Assembly: GCF_000092065.1 (NCBI RefSeq)
Contig: NC_009357.1
Coordinates: forward strand, 918,988-982,987
DNA: 64,000 bases
Direction: 5' to 3'
Origin: Ostreococcus lucimarinus CCE9901
Lineage: Eukaryota > Chlorophyta > Mamiellophyceae > Mamiellales > Bathycoccaceae
Shown here piece by piece: positions 26,601 through 35,332 of the stretch. Made by a program: the position numbers and the translations under genes. Each line of letters begins with the position of its first letter. Positions within the stretch are counted from its first letter, which is position 1. Below the pieces are notes generated by a model. That model searched no databases, was not told where the DNA came from, and saw only the letters and a list, made by a program, of their open reading frames with translations.

Positions 26601-27065
26601 CTCGTCGTCGCCCGCGTCTAAATTTTCGCTCGCCAGCGACCTTCGCTCGCGCCCGTCCCACACCTCGACGTCGCCGTCTCGTCCGCATCGATACACGCGC
26701 GACGGCGCGACGTACTCTCCTCGCACCGCCTCCGACGAGCCTCCCGACGCCGACGCGAACAAGCACTCCGTCCCGCGCGCGCCGAACGCCTTCACGCCGT
26801 GTTCGCTCGCCGCGAACAGCGCGTGTTGGTCCCTCGCGTACGACACCGCGGACGTCGTGGCGTCGAATCCGTAGTGCGCCACCAAGCGCGGCGACGCTCG
26901 CGCGTCCTCGTCGCGCGCGTCCTCGTCGTCATCGCTCGCGCGCGCGCCGTCCAAGTCGATTCGAAGCGGCACGCGCGCGTACGCCTCGTCGCGCGTCTCG
27001 ACCGTCGCGCGCGCCTTCGCGGTGACGCGCGCGTCTTTCACCGCGCGCTTCGCCCGTCGAAGCAT
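23616..27065 (-). CDS. Tomosyn/Lgl-family WD40 protein with C-terminal R-SNARE-like motif
   Basis: 1149 residues. The body consists of many WD40-type beta strands (for example LTCAECVDAECVVAGYSDG-like blades ending RVRVWK, and AVGDVAGCVSLLNL), giving the double propeller of Lgl/tomosyn/Sro7. The last ~65 residues form a v-SNARE-like coiled coil: YGREVTSQMNETKDMLVERG, EKLSRLQDKSASLENDA and DFASLAREIRK. Tomosyns bind syntaxin and SNAP25-type SNAREs through this helix and restrain exocytosis. Lgl lacks the SNARE helix, so tomosyn is the better name. There is no C-terminal TM anchor. The N-terminus is basic (MLRRAKRAVKDARVTAKARA). Confidence 0.85.
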   Translation of the reverse strand: MLRRAKRAVKDARVTAKARATVETRDEAYARVPLRIDLDGARASDDDEDARDEDARASPRLVAHYGFDATTSAVSYARDQHALFAASEHGVKAFGARGTECLFASASGGSSEAVRGEYVAPSRVYRCGRDGDVEVWDGRERRSLASENLDAGDDEPSCASEAMRGTNFFVTGTVRGDVCVHALGVNARGETTVARRRGYRVSASRALSRVLPTRNAVAAVRARPGRDERAMMLIAWSDGALALWHLHEQRSVAVTSPRGDAVDETEATDASLTCAEWLDAECVVAGYSDGRVRVWKVRAGTVMTEEIVEKQCIVPHVLINPSYKGALTPIRALKTYVSEDDDAARDVATWFACVGGEPIACPDPVICLRATRCDGEFRIESAGAIALPWFGPVLDATLVPYRDTVESICVLSEGSQLHLHDVRYGVSSDDIARPQEVMVMRPTLSKTCAPSICATSRDVARAFEQNAKRVAVPENEVDASFAWKGSKWPISGGCDVVDDTTSPSSALRARIVVGAFGRDGSGVKIYIDRDGRLMSGGAIAPNGDSITRLHVDAGGALLIVGRVSGNLEIYALREYPADGAEATSRVRTHARNLNKSDAENVDEERAFFAGESRDFVDTDSAAACMTSVYTLIGRFSSAGKAISCVRTNAAATLLAVGDVAGCVSLLNLQRGTKMWTVSLPTSAEGKPSAVADFDFGLPLPDAPDECVLAVLESNCSVRFHALSTGSQIGKTMTPKSAAEDVALAISLLRLDGTASDIIPPAPVAKSWFTPPTSFAYQFLASEWTVDDASASDDEDKVLSTDEEDRVDSDDVIKGNPKLTAIVVTVAKDSMRVYHAVGCSRGERFTLRKEHLDEPLIGAFAVRDDGSENECAFGHGRKRSHIVALTEFGRMVAYASPSLQMRGVFGPVPALSNANATCCSRGGAVVVVADDGLSIARLEAFGDSFPAQGCIIDLEVESAAEAARAARHAMEEDDPELAQQTKSPRREVSSASTTPMKTKALTMSEALRHRAKAAFEKLEEKFAQSPRDSSSSPATRKMYTTTDLAVLFADARIEDPAPVERTTESAERDELFATSSSTPAIAPVRRSASSVRAKYGREVTSQMNETKDMLVERGEKLSRLQDKSASLENDAADFASLAREIRKQSERRWF

Positions 27066-27177
27066 CGCGCGTTTCAGCGCCGCGAATTCGCGTCCGAGGC
27101 GGGCTCGTTTTGGCGCTTCGCGGCGGTTACGACGTCGCGGCGGCGCGGTGATGTTACAACGCCTCCGTCTCCTCGCG

Positions 27178-27798
27178 CTATTCTGTCGTCTTCGCTCTGC
27201 GCCATCGCGCGTCTAACGCGTCGATCGCGCACGACATTTTCGCCTTCCCGAGCTTCTCGTTCACGACGTTGTGTCGCTCGCACACCCACTTCGCCAGCGC
27301 CTCGCGCGATTCGCACCTCGGCGGGTGCGCGTCGACGTCGGCTCGCAAATCCGCCCTGCACGTCGCGCACGGGTACAGGTCTCCCAGCGCGTCGAAGAAC
27401 CGTCGCGCTTGCACGCGCTGCGCGTGCGTCGGTTTTTGTGGGTAATACGCCGCGATCGTGTGCATCAGCGCCCACGACGCGCGTCCCAGTTCGTCGACGT
27501 CCAGCGGCGCCGCCGTCCCCGTCCCGGCGCCTTCGTCGGCGTTCGCGTCGTCGGCGTTCGTTCGCGTCGTCGACGCGTCGCGGTGCGTCGCTTTTCGCAC
27601 GGCGTCGAACAGATCGCGTCGCTTTTCGCACGCCCCGTCGTCGCACGTCGTCGACATCGTCGTATCGTCGGTGAATGCGCCGACGAATGGACGCGTCGCC
27701 GCATTCATCGCCGCATTCGTCGACGCATTCATCGAGTCCCGGAATCGCGCGCGCGTTCGCACGCGCGCGACGCTCCGCGGTCGGCGACGCGCGGACAT
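27178..27798 (-). CDS. Erv1/ALR-type FAD-linked sulfhydryl oxidase
   Basis: 206 residues from the outer ATG; inner ATGs exist at the NASTNAAMN and STTCDDGACEKR segments. The Erv fold is clear: LGRASWALMHTIAAYYP (FAD contact), the active site LYPCATCRADL (CxxC), WVCERHNVVNEKLGK with the HN-x2-N FAD-binding set and a late Cys (KMSCAIDA). In mitochondria Erv1 reoxidises Mia40 during intermembrane-space import. An N-terminal CDDGACEKR (C-x4-C) may be the shuttle cysteine pair. Its start codon overlaps the start codon of the divergent RCC1 gene on the other strand. Confidence 0.9.
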   Translation of the reverse strand: MSARRRPRSVARVRTRARFRDSMNASTNAAMNAATRPFVGAFTDDTTMSTTCDDGACEKRRDLFDAVRKATHRDASTTRTNADDANADEGAGTGTAAPLDVDELGRASWALMHTIAAYYPQKPTHAQRVQARRFFDALGDLYPCATCRADLRADVDAHPPRCESREALAKWVCERHNVVNEKLGKAKMSCAIDALDARWRRAKTTE

Positions 27799-29440
27799 GT
27801 CGAAGCGCCATCGCGCGAGTGGCGACGGCGCCGCGTCGCGCTCGAGCGACGACGACGACGACGACGCGGTGACGATCGGGTACCGACGCGCGCCGACGAA
27901 CGATCGCGACGCGCTCTGCGCCGCGCACGTCGAGGCGCTGAACGCGCAGTTCGCGCGACACGTCGCGAAGAAGACGCGCGATGCGCCGCGGGAGTTTCTC
28001 GTCCAGGCGTGTCGGGATTACGTGACGTACGCGAACGCGATACGGAAGGAGTTTCGAGACGCGGCGGGCGCGGGCGCGGCGGCGGACGAGGCGAAACGCG
28101 GCGAAGCGAGCGCGAGCGGGGAGGCGTACGTGTGGGGACAGGGAGACAGCGCGCAACTCGGGTTGGGTGGAGACGTGGACGAGCGACGACGACCGACGCG
28201 CGTGACGACGGGCGCGATGGGGGAGGCGAGAGCGACGCGGATCGCGGCGGGCGGGACGCACACGTTGGCGTTGACGAGCGACGGCGCGTGTTACAGTTGG
28301 GGGAACAACGATAACGGTGCGCTCGGACGAGTAGTGAATAAAGACGCAGATCCGGACGCGGAGTACGCGCCGGGAAAGGTCGAGCTTCCTCTGGACGTCA
28401 AGGTGGTGATGGTGAGCACCGGCGACTCGCACGGGTGCGCGTTGACGGAGAGCGGCGAGGTGTGGGCGTGGGGGCAGTTTCGAACGACGAACGGGGCGTG
28501 GGCGTTCAACCCGAACACCCTGGACGCGCAAAAGACGTCGTTTCCATTTAAAATATACGCGCCAGCGTCGTCGAAGGAGCGCGCGAAGGCGATCGTGAGC
28601 GGCGTCGACCACGTGTTGGCGCTCTCGCGCGAGGGCGGCGTGTACTCTTGGGGATGTAGCGAGAAGGGCCGTCTCGGTAGAGTCGACGCGAGCGAGGCCG
28701 AGGACAACGAACAGGCGAGCGATGATGTGAAAAGACGATTGCTCACCCCTAGTCGCGTGGCGTTGCCGAAGAGTGGCGGAGGTATCGGATCCGCGTTTGG
28801 CGGCGAACCGGAAGTCACCGCCATCGTCGCCGGCGATTTCCATTCGTTTGCCATTTGCGCCGACGAAGACGGCTCGAAATCGGACGTCTACGGCTGGGGT
28901 TTGTCAAACTTCCACCAAGTCGGGTTGTGGGACCCCAATCCTGACTTGCGCGGGGACGAACAGGTGACGTACTTTCCGAAACGAGTTGCCTCGTTGTGCG
29001 GAAAATGCATCGTCGCGGGCGACGCCGGCGCGCACCACTCGCTATTCTTAACGGGCGACGGTAAAATCATCGCCATCGGGCGATATACCGACGGTCGATG
29101 CGGCGTTCGCGTTCCCAACGCCGCGCTCGACGGCGCGTTGGAAGAGCCTAGAGTCATCGAGGATTTGCCCGGTCGCGCGGTGAAGGTGGCGAGCGGCGAC
29201 ACGTGCGGCGGCGCCATCATGGAGGATGGTTCCGCCTACGTCTGGGGATCGCAGTACATCGGACAGCTCGGACTTGGTCCGCGGGAAGAGGATGCGTACA
29301 CGCCAGAGAAGATGCCGTACACGAAACCGATGGCTGGCAAGGTGTTCGCCGAGCTTTCTTTCGGCGGTCAGCACGCCGCGGCGCTGTTGATCGACGCCAA
29401 GGACGACAAACCCGCGAGCAAGCGAGCTCGAGGGGCGTAG
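27797..29440 (+). CDS. RCC1-type Ran guanine nucleotide exchange factor
   Basis: 547 residues. Seven-bladed RCC1 propeller repeats are visible: AYVWGQGDSAQLGLGG, YSWGNNDNGALGR, EVWAWGQFRTTNGAW, VYSWGCSEKGRLGR, VYGWGLSNFHQVGLW, IAIGRYTDGRCGV and YVWGSQYIGQLGLG. The FRTTNG segment after the third blade and the overall order match true RCC1 rather than the many RCC1-like proteins. A basic N-terminus (MSKRHRASG) and C-terminal PASKRARGA are likely nuclear signals. An ~85-residue extension precedes the first blade and is not found in animal RCC1. Chromatin-bound RCC1 makes RanGTP for nuclear transport and spindle assembly. Confidence 0.9.
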   Translation: MSKRHRASGDGAASRSSDDDDDDAVTIGYRRAPTNDRDALCAAHVEALNAQFARHVAKKTRDAPREFLVQACRDYVTYANAIRKEFRDAAGAGAAADEAKRGEASASGEAYVWGQGDSAQLGLGGDVDERRRPTRVTTGAMGEARATRIAAGGTHTLALTSDGACYSWGNNDNGALGRVVNKDADPDAEYAPGKVELPLDVKVVMVSTGDSHGCALTESGEVWAWGQFRTTNGAWAFNPNTLDAQKTSFPFKIYAPASSKERAKAIVSGVDHVLALSREGGVYSWGCSEKGRLGRVDASEAEDNEQASDDVKRRLLTPSRVALPKSGGGIGSAFGGEPEVTAIVAGDFHSFAICADEDGSKSDVYGWGLSNFHQVGLWDPNPDLRGDEQVTYFPKRVASLCGKCIVAGDAGAHHSLFLTGDGKIIAIGRYTDGRCGVRVPNAALDGALEEPRVIEDLPGRAVKVASGDTCGGAIMEDGSAYVWGSQYIGQLGLGPREEDAYTPEKMPYTKPMAGKVFAELSFGGQHAAALLIDAKDDKPASKRARGA

Positions 29441-29492
29441 AAGATTATTCTAATAAAATCAATTGAATCACAAGTAATATACACAGCAGCGT

Positions 29493-31163
29493 CTACGAAT
29501 CGCGCTTCTGTTCGCTGAAAAGCAGCACATACACGTTGCTAATCGCCACAAAGCTCGCGAATAAAATCAGCGCGCCGGCGACGACGACGGTTCCGACTCC
29601 CGGTTTTGCCGCGAAGGACGCGTTCGCATCGTCGCCTGATGGAAGGATGTTACCTTCCTCGTCAAAATCCTGTTCGAGAAGATCGCGAGCGGAACTCAAA
29701 AGTTCCCTCGTGACGTCGTCCAGACCATCGAGCAAATCGTCCGCCGGCTCCTCGACGTCCGCCGCGGCCTTCGACGAGCGCATCTTCGGATGCAGCAAGA
29801 GCAAGGCTGGGATCACGAACATGACGAGACTTCCGCACGTGGCACCGATGAACTCGAATACCTTTCCTAAATCTTCCACCGCGAACGCTACGAGCGTGGT
29901 GAAGACGACGAACGCGAACGTTTGCGTCGCGTGACGAGTCACCGGCGCTTGTCCCGGCGCGCACACCTCCCAACCAAACGCCTCCGCAAGTAAGTCGTCC
30001 AAAGCCGCGCGCGCGGCGTGATGATTCACCGGAAACGATGCGACGGCGCTGAAGCCCATGAAGATTGTCGCCACCATCATGGCTTTGTCATCCTTGCCGT
30101 AGCTATCTAGGACGTTAGACGTCACGTTTGGATGCGACACGTACGCGAACTCGCCCACGAGGAGGTAGCCCCAAAAGCACGCGCCGACGGCGAGCGCGAT
30201 GACGGTGTACATTCGACTGAGGCGTCGCGCCTCGGTGGCTTGCCTAGCGTCGCCATCGATAGGTTCGATGTCGTCTTCGAAATGCGGTTCAGGGGCGGAA
30301 TCTGCCGATAGCTCGGAGAAAATCGCCAAGACTTGAATATGGCACTGAAACGCGAAGACGACGATGGGCACGGCGGAGATGGAATCGGTGTTGAATTTGA
30401 AAGCCACGGCTTTGGCGTCATCACCGCCAGAAGTGCGGGTCATTCCTTTGCACGTGATCGTCGCGGCGGTGTACGCGAGCGAAACCAGGGCTACCGCACT
30501 CGCCGGTGCCAACCGACTCATCTCTCGAAGTAAGCTCAGCGGCGTCACCAAAAACGTCGCTCCGACGGCGATGGCGAATCGTCGACTTCCCCACCACGCG
30601 CTCGACCCCGCGCTGGCGACCGCGCTCATCACTTTCGCGTACGAATCACCGATGATGATCAAATATGCCACGCACGATCCGAACAAGTACACCACCAACG
30701 TCCCGCTCACGAATCGAGACGCGCGAGTTCCGAACGCGTCGCGCACCAAGCCTTGATACGACGTGGACTCGAACGCCGATCCCGCTCGCACGAGCACGAC
30801 GAGCGTGTACGCGACGAGTAGCGCGGCGATGAGTACGACAATTCCACCACCGACGGTGCCGAACTTACTCACCGCGAACGGCGTCGCCAGCACTCCCGCG
30901 CCGATGGCGCAGTTCGCGAGCGTCGCCGTCGACCCGGAGACGTTGCCTCGCCGCTTCGCCCGACCGTCAGTTTCACCGACGAGCGCCGAGCTCGCGAGCG
31001 CGCTCATGGCGCTCGAAATCATGTGCTCGAGCTCGCTCTCGGCGTGCGCGGCGTCGTGCGCGTCCGTGGTGTCGCTCGACATTGGCGTTCGCTCGGGACA
31101 AAGATCTTCAACTCGACCCTCCGAGCTTGCGTTCGTGCGCGTTTTGGCGTTGTACTCGCTCAC
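29493..31163 (-). CDS. Amino acid/auxin permease family transporter (vacuolar AVT/SLC38 type)
   Basis: 556 residues from the ATG at 31163; an inner ATG at 31082 is equally plausible. Eleven or so TM segments; TM1 contains ATLANCAIGAGVLATPFAVS, the unwound-helix signature of the AAAP family (N-x-x-x-G-x-G-x-L-x-x-P). A cytosolic loop with DDIEPIDGDARQ and an acidic C-terminal loop (DEEGNILPSGDD) precede the last helix. Family members exchange neutral or cationic amino acids across the vacuole or plasma membrane with H+ or Na+. Substrate is not determinable here. Confidence 0.85.
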   Translation of the reverse strand: MSEYNAKTRTNASSEGRVEDLCPERTPMSSDTTDAHDAAHAESELEHMISSAMSALASSALVGETDGRAKRRGNVSGSTATLANCAIGAGVLATPFAVSKFGTVGGGIVVLIAALLVAYTLVVLVRAGSAFESTSYQGLVRDAFGTRASRFVSGTLVVYLFGSCVAYLIIIGDSYAKVMSAVASAGSSAWWGSRRFAIAVGATFLVTPLSLLREMSRLAPASAVALVSLAYTAATITCKGMTRTSGGDDAKAVAFKFNTDSISAVPIVVFAFQCHIQVLAIFSELSADSAPEPHFEDDIEPIDGDARQATEARRLSRMYTVIALAVGACFWGYLLVGEFAYVSHPNVTSNVLDSYGKDDKAMMVATIFMGFSAVASFPVNHHAARAALDDLLAEAFGWEVCAPGQAPVTRHATQTFAFVVFTTLVAFAVEDLGKVFEFIGATCGSLVMFVIPALLLLHPKMRSSKAAADVEEPADDLLDGLDDVTRELLSSARDLLEQDFDEEGNILPSGDDANASFAAKPGVGTVVVAGALILFASFVAISNVYVLLFSEQKRDS

Positions 31164-31372
31164 CCCGCACGCTTTGCGCCAACGTTAACGTCACAAGCGT
31201 ACCCGAAGCGCAGAAGCCCAAGATCCAAAGCGTCGCGCGATCGCTCAGCGCCATAAGCCAGGTTGTGCGGGACTTTAAACGACGGGACGCGAGACGCCGG
31301 CGCGAGACGCGAGAACGATCGAGATCGACGTTTAAACGCGGCGACGTTACAACGACTACGAAAGGTGGGTGG

Positions 31373-32803
31373 CTAACGCAGCAACGTGGACGCGATGGAC
31401 TGAATCTCTCGCGGATTGCCGTTCGTCAGCGCTTTCATCGCCGCGACGGTTTGCTCGTCGACGACGGCTTTGACGATTCCGGCAGCCTTGTACTCGCGAA
31501 GGATGGTCGCGATTTCATCGGTGTTGAATCGCGGCGTCTCCACTGTAACGACGGTCGAGGACCCCAGTTCGTCCGGCAGCGACTGTTCGGTGTTCGATTT
31601 GGAAACACCGACGGAGTGAGACGCCGCCGTGACGGCGACGTGCCTCGCGTCTTCGTCGCACGCCGAGTCCACGGTTTCGATTACCGCGCGCGCCAAACGC
31701 AGACTTTTCGCGGGAATATTCTTTCTAGACCTCGGTCCGGTGACCTCATGCATGTCGGACGGCCCGAATAGCGCATTGTACTGATCGACGACGAACATGA
31801 CTTTCCCGTCGCCGTTCTTCGCGAGCGCTCTCAGCTCATTCAACACCACGAGCGCGCAGTCGACAGCTATTTCCGGATCGGTCGAACCCGCTTTTGCGTA
31901 GTCGAATAAGTTCATTTCCGCGCTCGCCTTGGGCTTGGCGTCCGCCTCGGGCGCGTCGGCCGCATCCTTGGATTTTTTTCCGCGGCTCTTCTTCGGCGCG
32001 TTTTCATCCTTGAGCGTCACCCCCTTAACCTTCACGGACTTTAACACGCTCTCGTTCGCCGCGTTGGCGATGTGTTGCAACAGCCGCATCGCGCAATCGG
32101 GCGTTTCCCACAGTCCATCGCAACCTTCCTTCGTACTCTTGCTAAAGTAGCTCAACCTCGTGAGCTCTAAACCATCCGGGACGTACGCGACGACCCACCC
32201 ATCGGCGCGCGCGCGCATGACCAACCGCGCCAACGCCACACTCTTACCGCTACCTCTAGATCCCCGAACGTCCACGCGCCTGTGCGAAGTGGTCGCCTCT
32301 TGCAGCGCGTCGTCGCTGGCTCTCGCCATCAAACGTCTCGCCGCCGTCTTCGCCCCGCGCTTTCCATCGCCACGCTCGGCCGCGCCCTTGGTCTGATTCG
32401 CAAACGTAAACGCCGCCGTCAACGCTTTCACGCTGGAGATCTCCGGCAGCAGCGTCGCCACGGCGTCGTCGTCGATGTCGTACACGTTTCCGGCGTTCGC
32501 CGCCGCCGACGCGAACCCTCGCGCCGCGCTCGCGACGTCCCGTCCGGGCGCGATCGCGCGCGCGCCGCGTCCGAGCGCGATCGCGCGCGCGCCGCTCGAG
32601 GCCACGCTCGCGCTCGCGCCGGCGGTATCGCTCGCGGAACGCACGCCGCGCGCGCGAACGAACCCGATCGCGTTCGTCGACGACGCCGGTGACGAGAGCG
32701 CGTCGACGCGCGTCGACGCGTCGGTGATGGAAGAGGCGCGCGCCGACGACGAGGATGACGAAGCGATGAACACGCCGCGACATCGCGAGCTCGCGCGCAA
32801 CAT
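31373..32803 (-). CDS. Mitochondrial ribosomal protein mS29 (DAP3 family GTPase-like)
   Basis: 476 residues from the ATG at 32803 (the frame is open to 33004). A long Ser/Ala/Arg presequence fits mitochondrial import. The P-loop is RGSRGSGKSVALARLV, followed by ADGWVVAYVPDGLELTRL, which is diagnostic of DAP3/mS29, and the Walker B-like KVMFVVDQYNALFG. The C-terminus carries PRFNTDEIATILREY and GNPREIQSI, the winged-helix part of the AAA-like fold. mS29 sits in the head of the mitoribosomal small subunit and binds a guanine nucleotide. A lysine-rich insertion (APKKSRGKKSKDAADA) sits in the middle. It lies next to peptide deformylase and uS13 genes. Confidence 0.88.
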   Translation of the reverse strand: MLRASSRCRGVFIASSSSSSARASSITDASTRVDALSSPASSTNAIGFVRARGVRSASDTAGASASVASSGARAIALGRGARAIAPGRDVASAARGFASAAANAGNVYDIDDDAVATLLPEISSVKALTAAFTFANQTKGAAERGDGKRGAKTAARRLMARASDDALQEATTSHRRVDVRGSRGSGKSVALARLVMRARADGWVVAYVPDGLELTRLSYFSKSTKEGCDGLWETPDCAMRLLQHIANAANESVLKSVKVKGVTLKDENAPKKSRGKKSKDAADAPEADAKPKASAEMNLFDYAKAGSTDPEIAVDCALVVLNELRALAKNGDGKVMFVVDQYNALFGPSDMHEVTGPRSRKNIPAKSLRLARAVIETVDSACDEDARHVAVTAASHSVGVSKSNTEQSLPDELGSSTVVTVETPRFNTDEIATILREYKAAGIVKAVVDEQTVAAMKALTNGNPREIQSIASTLLR

Positions 32804-32954
32804 CGCGGAAGCGAATCGATCGATCGAGCGCGTCGTTGTGACGTTTCTCGCCCGCGAACTGCGCGGCTTCGCGGCGGGTTCGGCGCGACGCGTGGAGGAG
32901 AGAATCGACGCGGTCGAGGACGTCGTGCGATGAGATGTGCGTGCGATCAATGCG

Positions 32955-33914
32955 CTACAACGCCTTTTCGCTATCTTCGCCCGGATACGCCTCGACGAAT
33001 CCATCGAGCGTGCTCTGCACGCTCGCGCGGACCTCGGGCGACATTCTGTCGTGGTACAAGACGCCGTCTAAATGGTCGTACTCGTGCTGGAACACGCGCG
33101 CCTCGAACCCTTCGAGGGTCATTTTGAATTTTTTACCCTTCAAGTTTTGCGCTTCGATTTGAACGCCGATCGGGCGCTGCGCGCGTGAATCGAGGAAGAG
33201 CGAAGCGGTCAGTCTCGCGCGACGCAAAATCTCCCGACGCCGACGGCGGCGGCGGCGCGTCAGAGTTAGCCTCGCGTATTAGCTCACATTTCTCCGCACG
33301 ACCCGCACGCGGGTCTCGGATTAGCGTATATTTATGTTTTGATCGTCATCGGCTCTCTCGTCTCGCGCGTGACGCGACAATCGCGCGCGGCGCCGTCGCT
33401 CGATACGCACCTCGACGTCGGCGTACATCTTCGGAAAGCTCAAGCACCCTTCCTCGAACAAATCCTTCTCCTTGGAAAACTTCACTATTTCCGGGTTACA
33501 CAACACCACTTCTCGCCCCTGTCCTGGCTCTCCCGCCTCGTTGTACACCATCATTCGATAATTCACACCCACCTGCGGCGCCGCCAATCCGCAGCCGACG
33601 GTTTCGTACATAATCTTAAACATCGCCTTGCTCAACCGTTCCAAATTTTTATCGAACGTCTCCACGGGCGCGTTCTTCGCCCGCAGGCACTTCGCCGGGT
33701 ACTTCGCGATCGCCAGCGGTTCGCTCCATCGAACGCTCTTCGCGTCCTCGTCGTCGCCCTTCGTCCCCTCGCCCTCGCGACTCAAGTTTTCCACCTCGCC
33801 GAACAAGAAACCCTTCTTCTTCCCGCGCGCGACGACCGCGGCGCCGCGCCGCGTCGTCGTCGTCGTCACCCTCGACGAGCACGACGCCACTTTACACGCG
33901 CACCGCGTCATCAT
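32955..33914 (-). CDS. Peptide deformylase, chloroplast-type (PDF1B-like), two exons
   Basis: Complement of join 32955-33176 and 33411-33914, 241 residues. Exon 1 has a transit-like start (MMTRCACKVASCSSRVTTTT), motif 1 GCGLAAPQVG and motif 2 EGCLSFP; exon 2 has motif 3 HEYDHLDG. The Cys and two His bind the catalytic metal that removes N-formyl groups from new organellar proteins. The 234-base intron has donor GAG|GTGCGT, branch CTGAC (33208-33212) and acceptor CGCAG. Splicing is phase 0 and gives YADVE then RPIGVQIEAQNLKG, matching the family across the junction. Unspliced, each half looks like a broken gene. Confidence 0.92.
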
Positions 33915-34147
33915 GATCGATCGATCGACGCCCCGGCGTCGCGCGCTCGTGTGACGCGCGAACGTCTGATGTCGCGCGGGGTTCGGTTCCACACGGACCT
34001 TCTTTTGGTTCGACGTGCGAATCCACGGTTCTTGACTCGACGCGAGTCTCAGTATACGAGTCTCCGCCCTAATCAGGCATCCGACGGCGTCCGAGGCCGC
34101 GCGCGTCGCGCGACGTCGCCGCACTCGACGACGAGCGACGACGAACG

Positions 34148-35170
34148 ATGTTCGCCTCCATCGCCGCCAACGCCTCCGCGGCCGTGCACGCCAAGGTACG
34201 CGCGAACGCGCGAACGCGCGAACGCGCTCGGCGACGCGACGCGTCGTCTCGAGCGACGCCGCGACGGACGCGCGCCGAGCGTCGCGATGGGGTTTCGACG
34301 CGCGCGCGCGATGGGGACGCGGCGCGCGGGGGATGGGACGCGTCGCGCGCGCGCGCGCGCGCGAACGGTCGAGAATAATTTTACGCGCGGTGCGCGCGCG
34401 CGCGATGGAGGATCGCGCGCGCGCGAGGGCGTCGTCGAGGCGCGCGACGACGTCGGATAAACCCCGAGGGCGGGCGAGGGCGAGGCGACGACGCGCGGCG
34501 ATGCCGACGACGACGAGCGAGGGGGGACGACGAGCGCGCGAACGATGACTGACGGATGAATTGTGTTTTCGACATCACGCAGCGCACGCAATTTTCGGGC
34601 GCTTCCGTCAAGCCCGCGCGGGCGGTGACCATGGTGCGTGTCGCGACGGATGCGCGTGGGGTGAATAGGGTTTCCATCGCCCCGAGCGCGCGGAGTCGAG
34701 AACGCGCGAGCGAGCGAGCGTGGTGCGAACGAAGACTGACGAATGCGCGCGGGATCTTTGACGATGAACAGCCCGTCGCGCAACGACGCGGTGATTTGTG
34801 CGTGCGCGCGGCGCGCGTCGCCGGGGTTGAGATTCCAAACAACAAGAGATGCGAGACGGCGTTGACGTACGTGTACGGCATCGGCGAAACGAGCGCCAAG
34901 GCGATCATGGCGGCGACTGGTTTGGAGAACAAGCGTTTGCGTGAATTCTCTGAGCAGGAACTCACGCAATTGCGCGAAGAGGTGGAGAAGTACCAGATTG
35001 AGGGTGAACTCAGACGCTTCATTACGATGAACATCAAGCGCTTGAAGGAGATTCAGTGCCACCGGGGTAAGATGCACATTCGCAACTTGCCGGTGCGTGG
35101 TCAGCGAACCAAGACGAACGCGCGCACGCGCAAGGGTAAGGTTAAGACCGTGGCTGGCAAGAAGAAGTAA
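34148..35170 (+). CDS. Bacterial-type ribosomal protein uS13, organelle-targeted, three exons
   Basis: Join 34148-34195, 34583-34633 and 34772-35170, 165 residues. Exons 1 and 2 encode a presequence ([16 protein letters not shown], then [17 protein letters not shown]). Exon 3 is the complete bacterial uS13: [52 protein letters not shown], then [21 protein letters not shown] with a basic tail. The chloroplast is the more likely site, judging from similarity to plant plastid S13. Both introns are phase 0 with donors GTACGC and GTGCGT, branch sites CTGAC at 34549-34553 and 34736-34740 and CAG acceptors. uS13 sits at the top of the small-subunit head near the P-site tRNA. Confidence 0.9.
34196..34582 (+). 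other. Intron 1 of the uS13 gene (387 bases)
   Basis: This is the longest intron seen in the window. It opens GTACGC, has a CTGAC branch site 30 bases before the acceptor and ends ATCACGCAG. The interior is CGCG-rich and includes ATG-containing open frames that match no protein; no RNA gene or element is seen in it. Confidence 0.8.
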
Positions 35171-35332
35171 ATTATCTTGTCAGTAGCGGCGACGGGGAGA
35201 GGAAATTTAGACATTTCGCCTGTATCTGGGGAGCGTTTGTAGTTGGCGCGCGTTCGTAAGTTTTAATCAAACACAATAACGCCATTCTTTAAAACTACGG
35301 ACTATACTATTAATGCCTTGGAAACGAACGCG

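Noticed and set aside
33321-33410. Apparent truncated peptide deformylase lacking its last motif
   Set aside because: A canonical intron (33177-33410) links it in frame to the HEYDHLDG exon, so the gene is split, not broken.
34073-35077. A 334-codon minus-strand open frame over the uS13 gene
   Set aside because: It overlaps all three uS13 exons, which match a known protein; the frame is Arg/Ala/Ser-rich shadow sequence.
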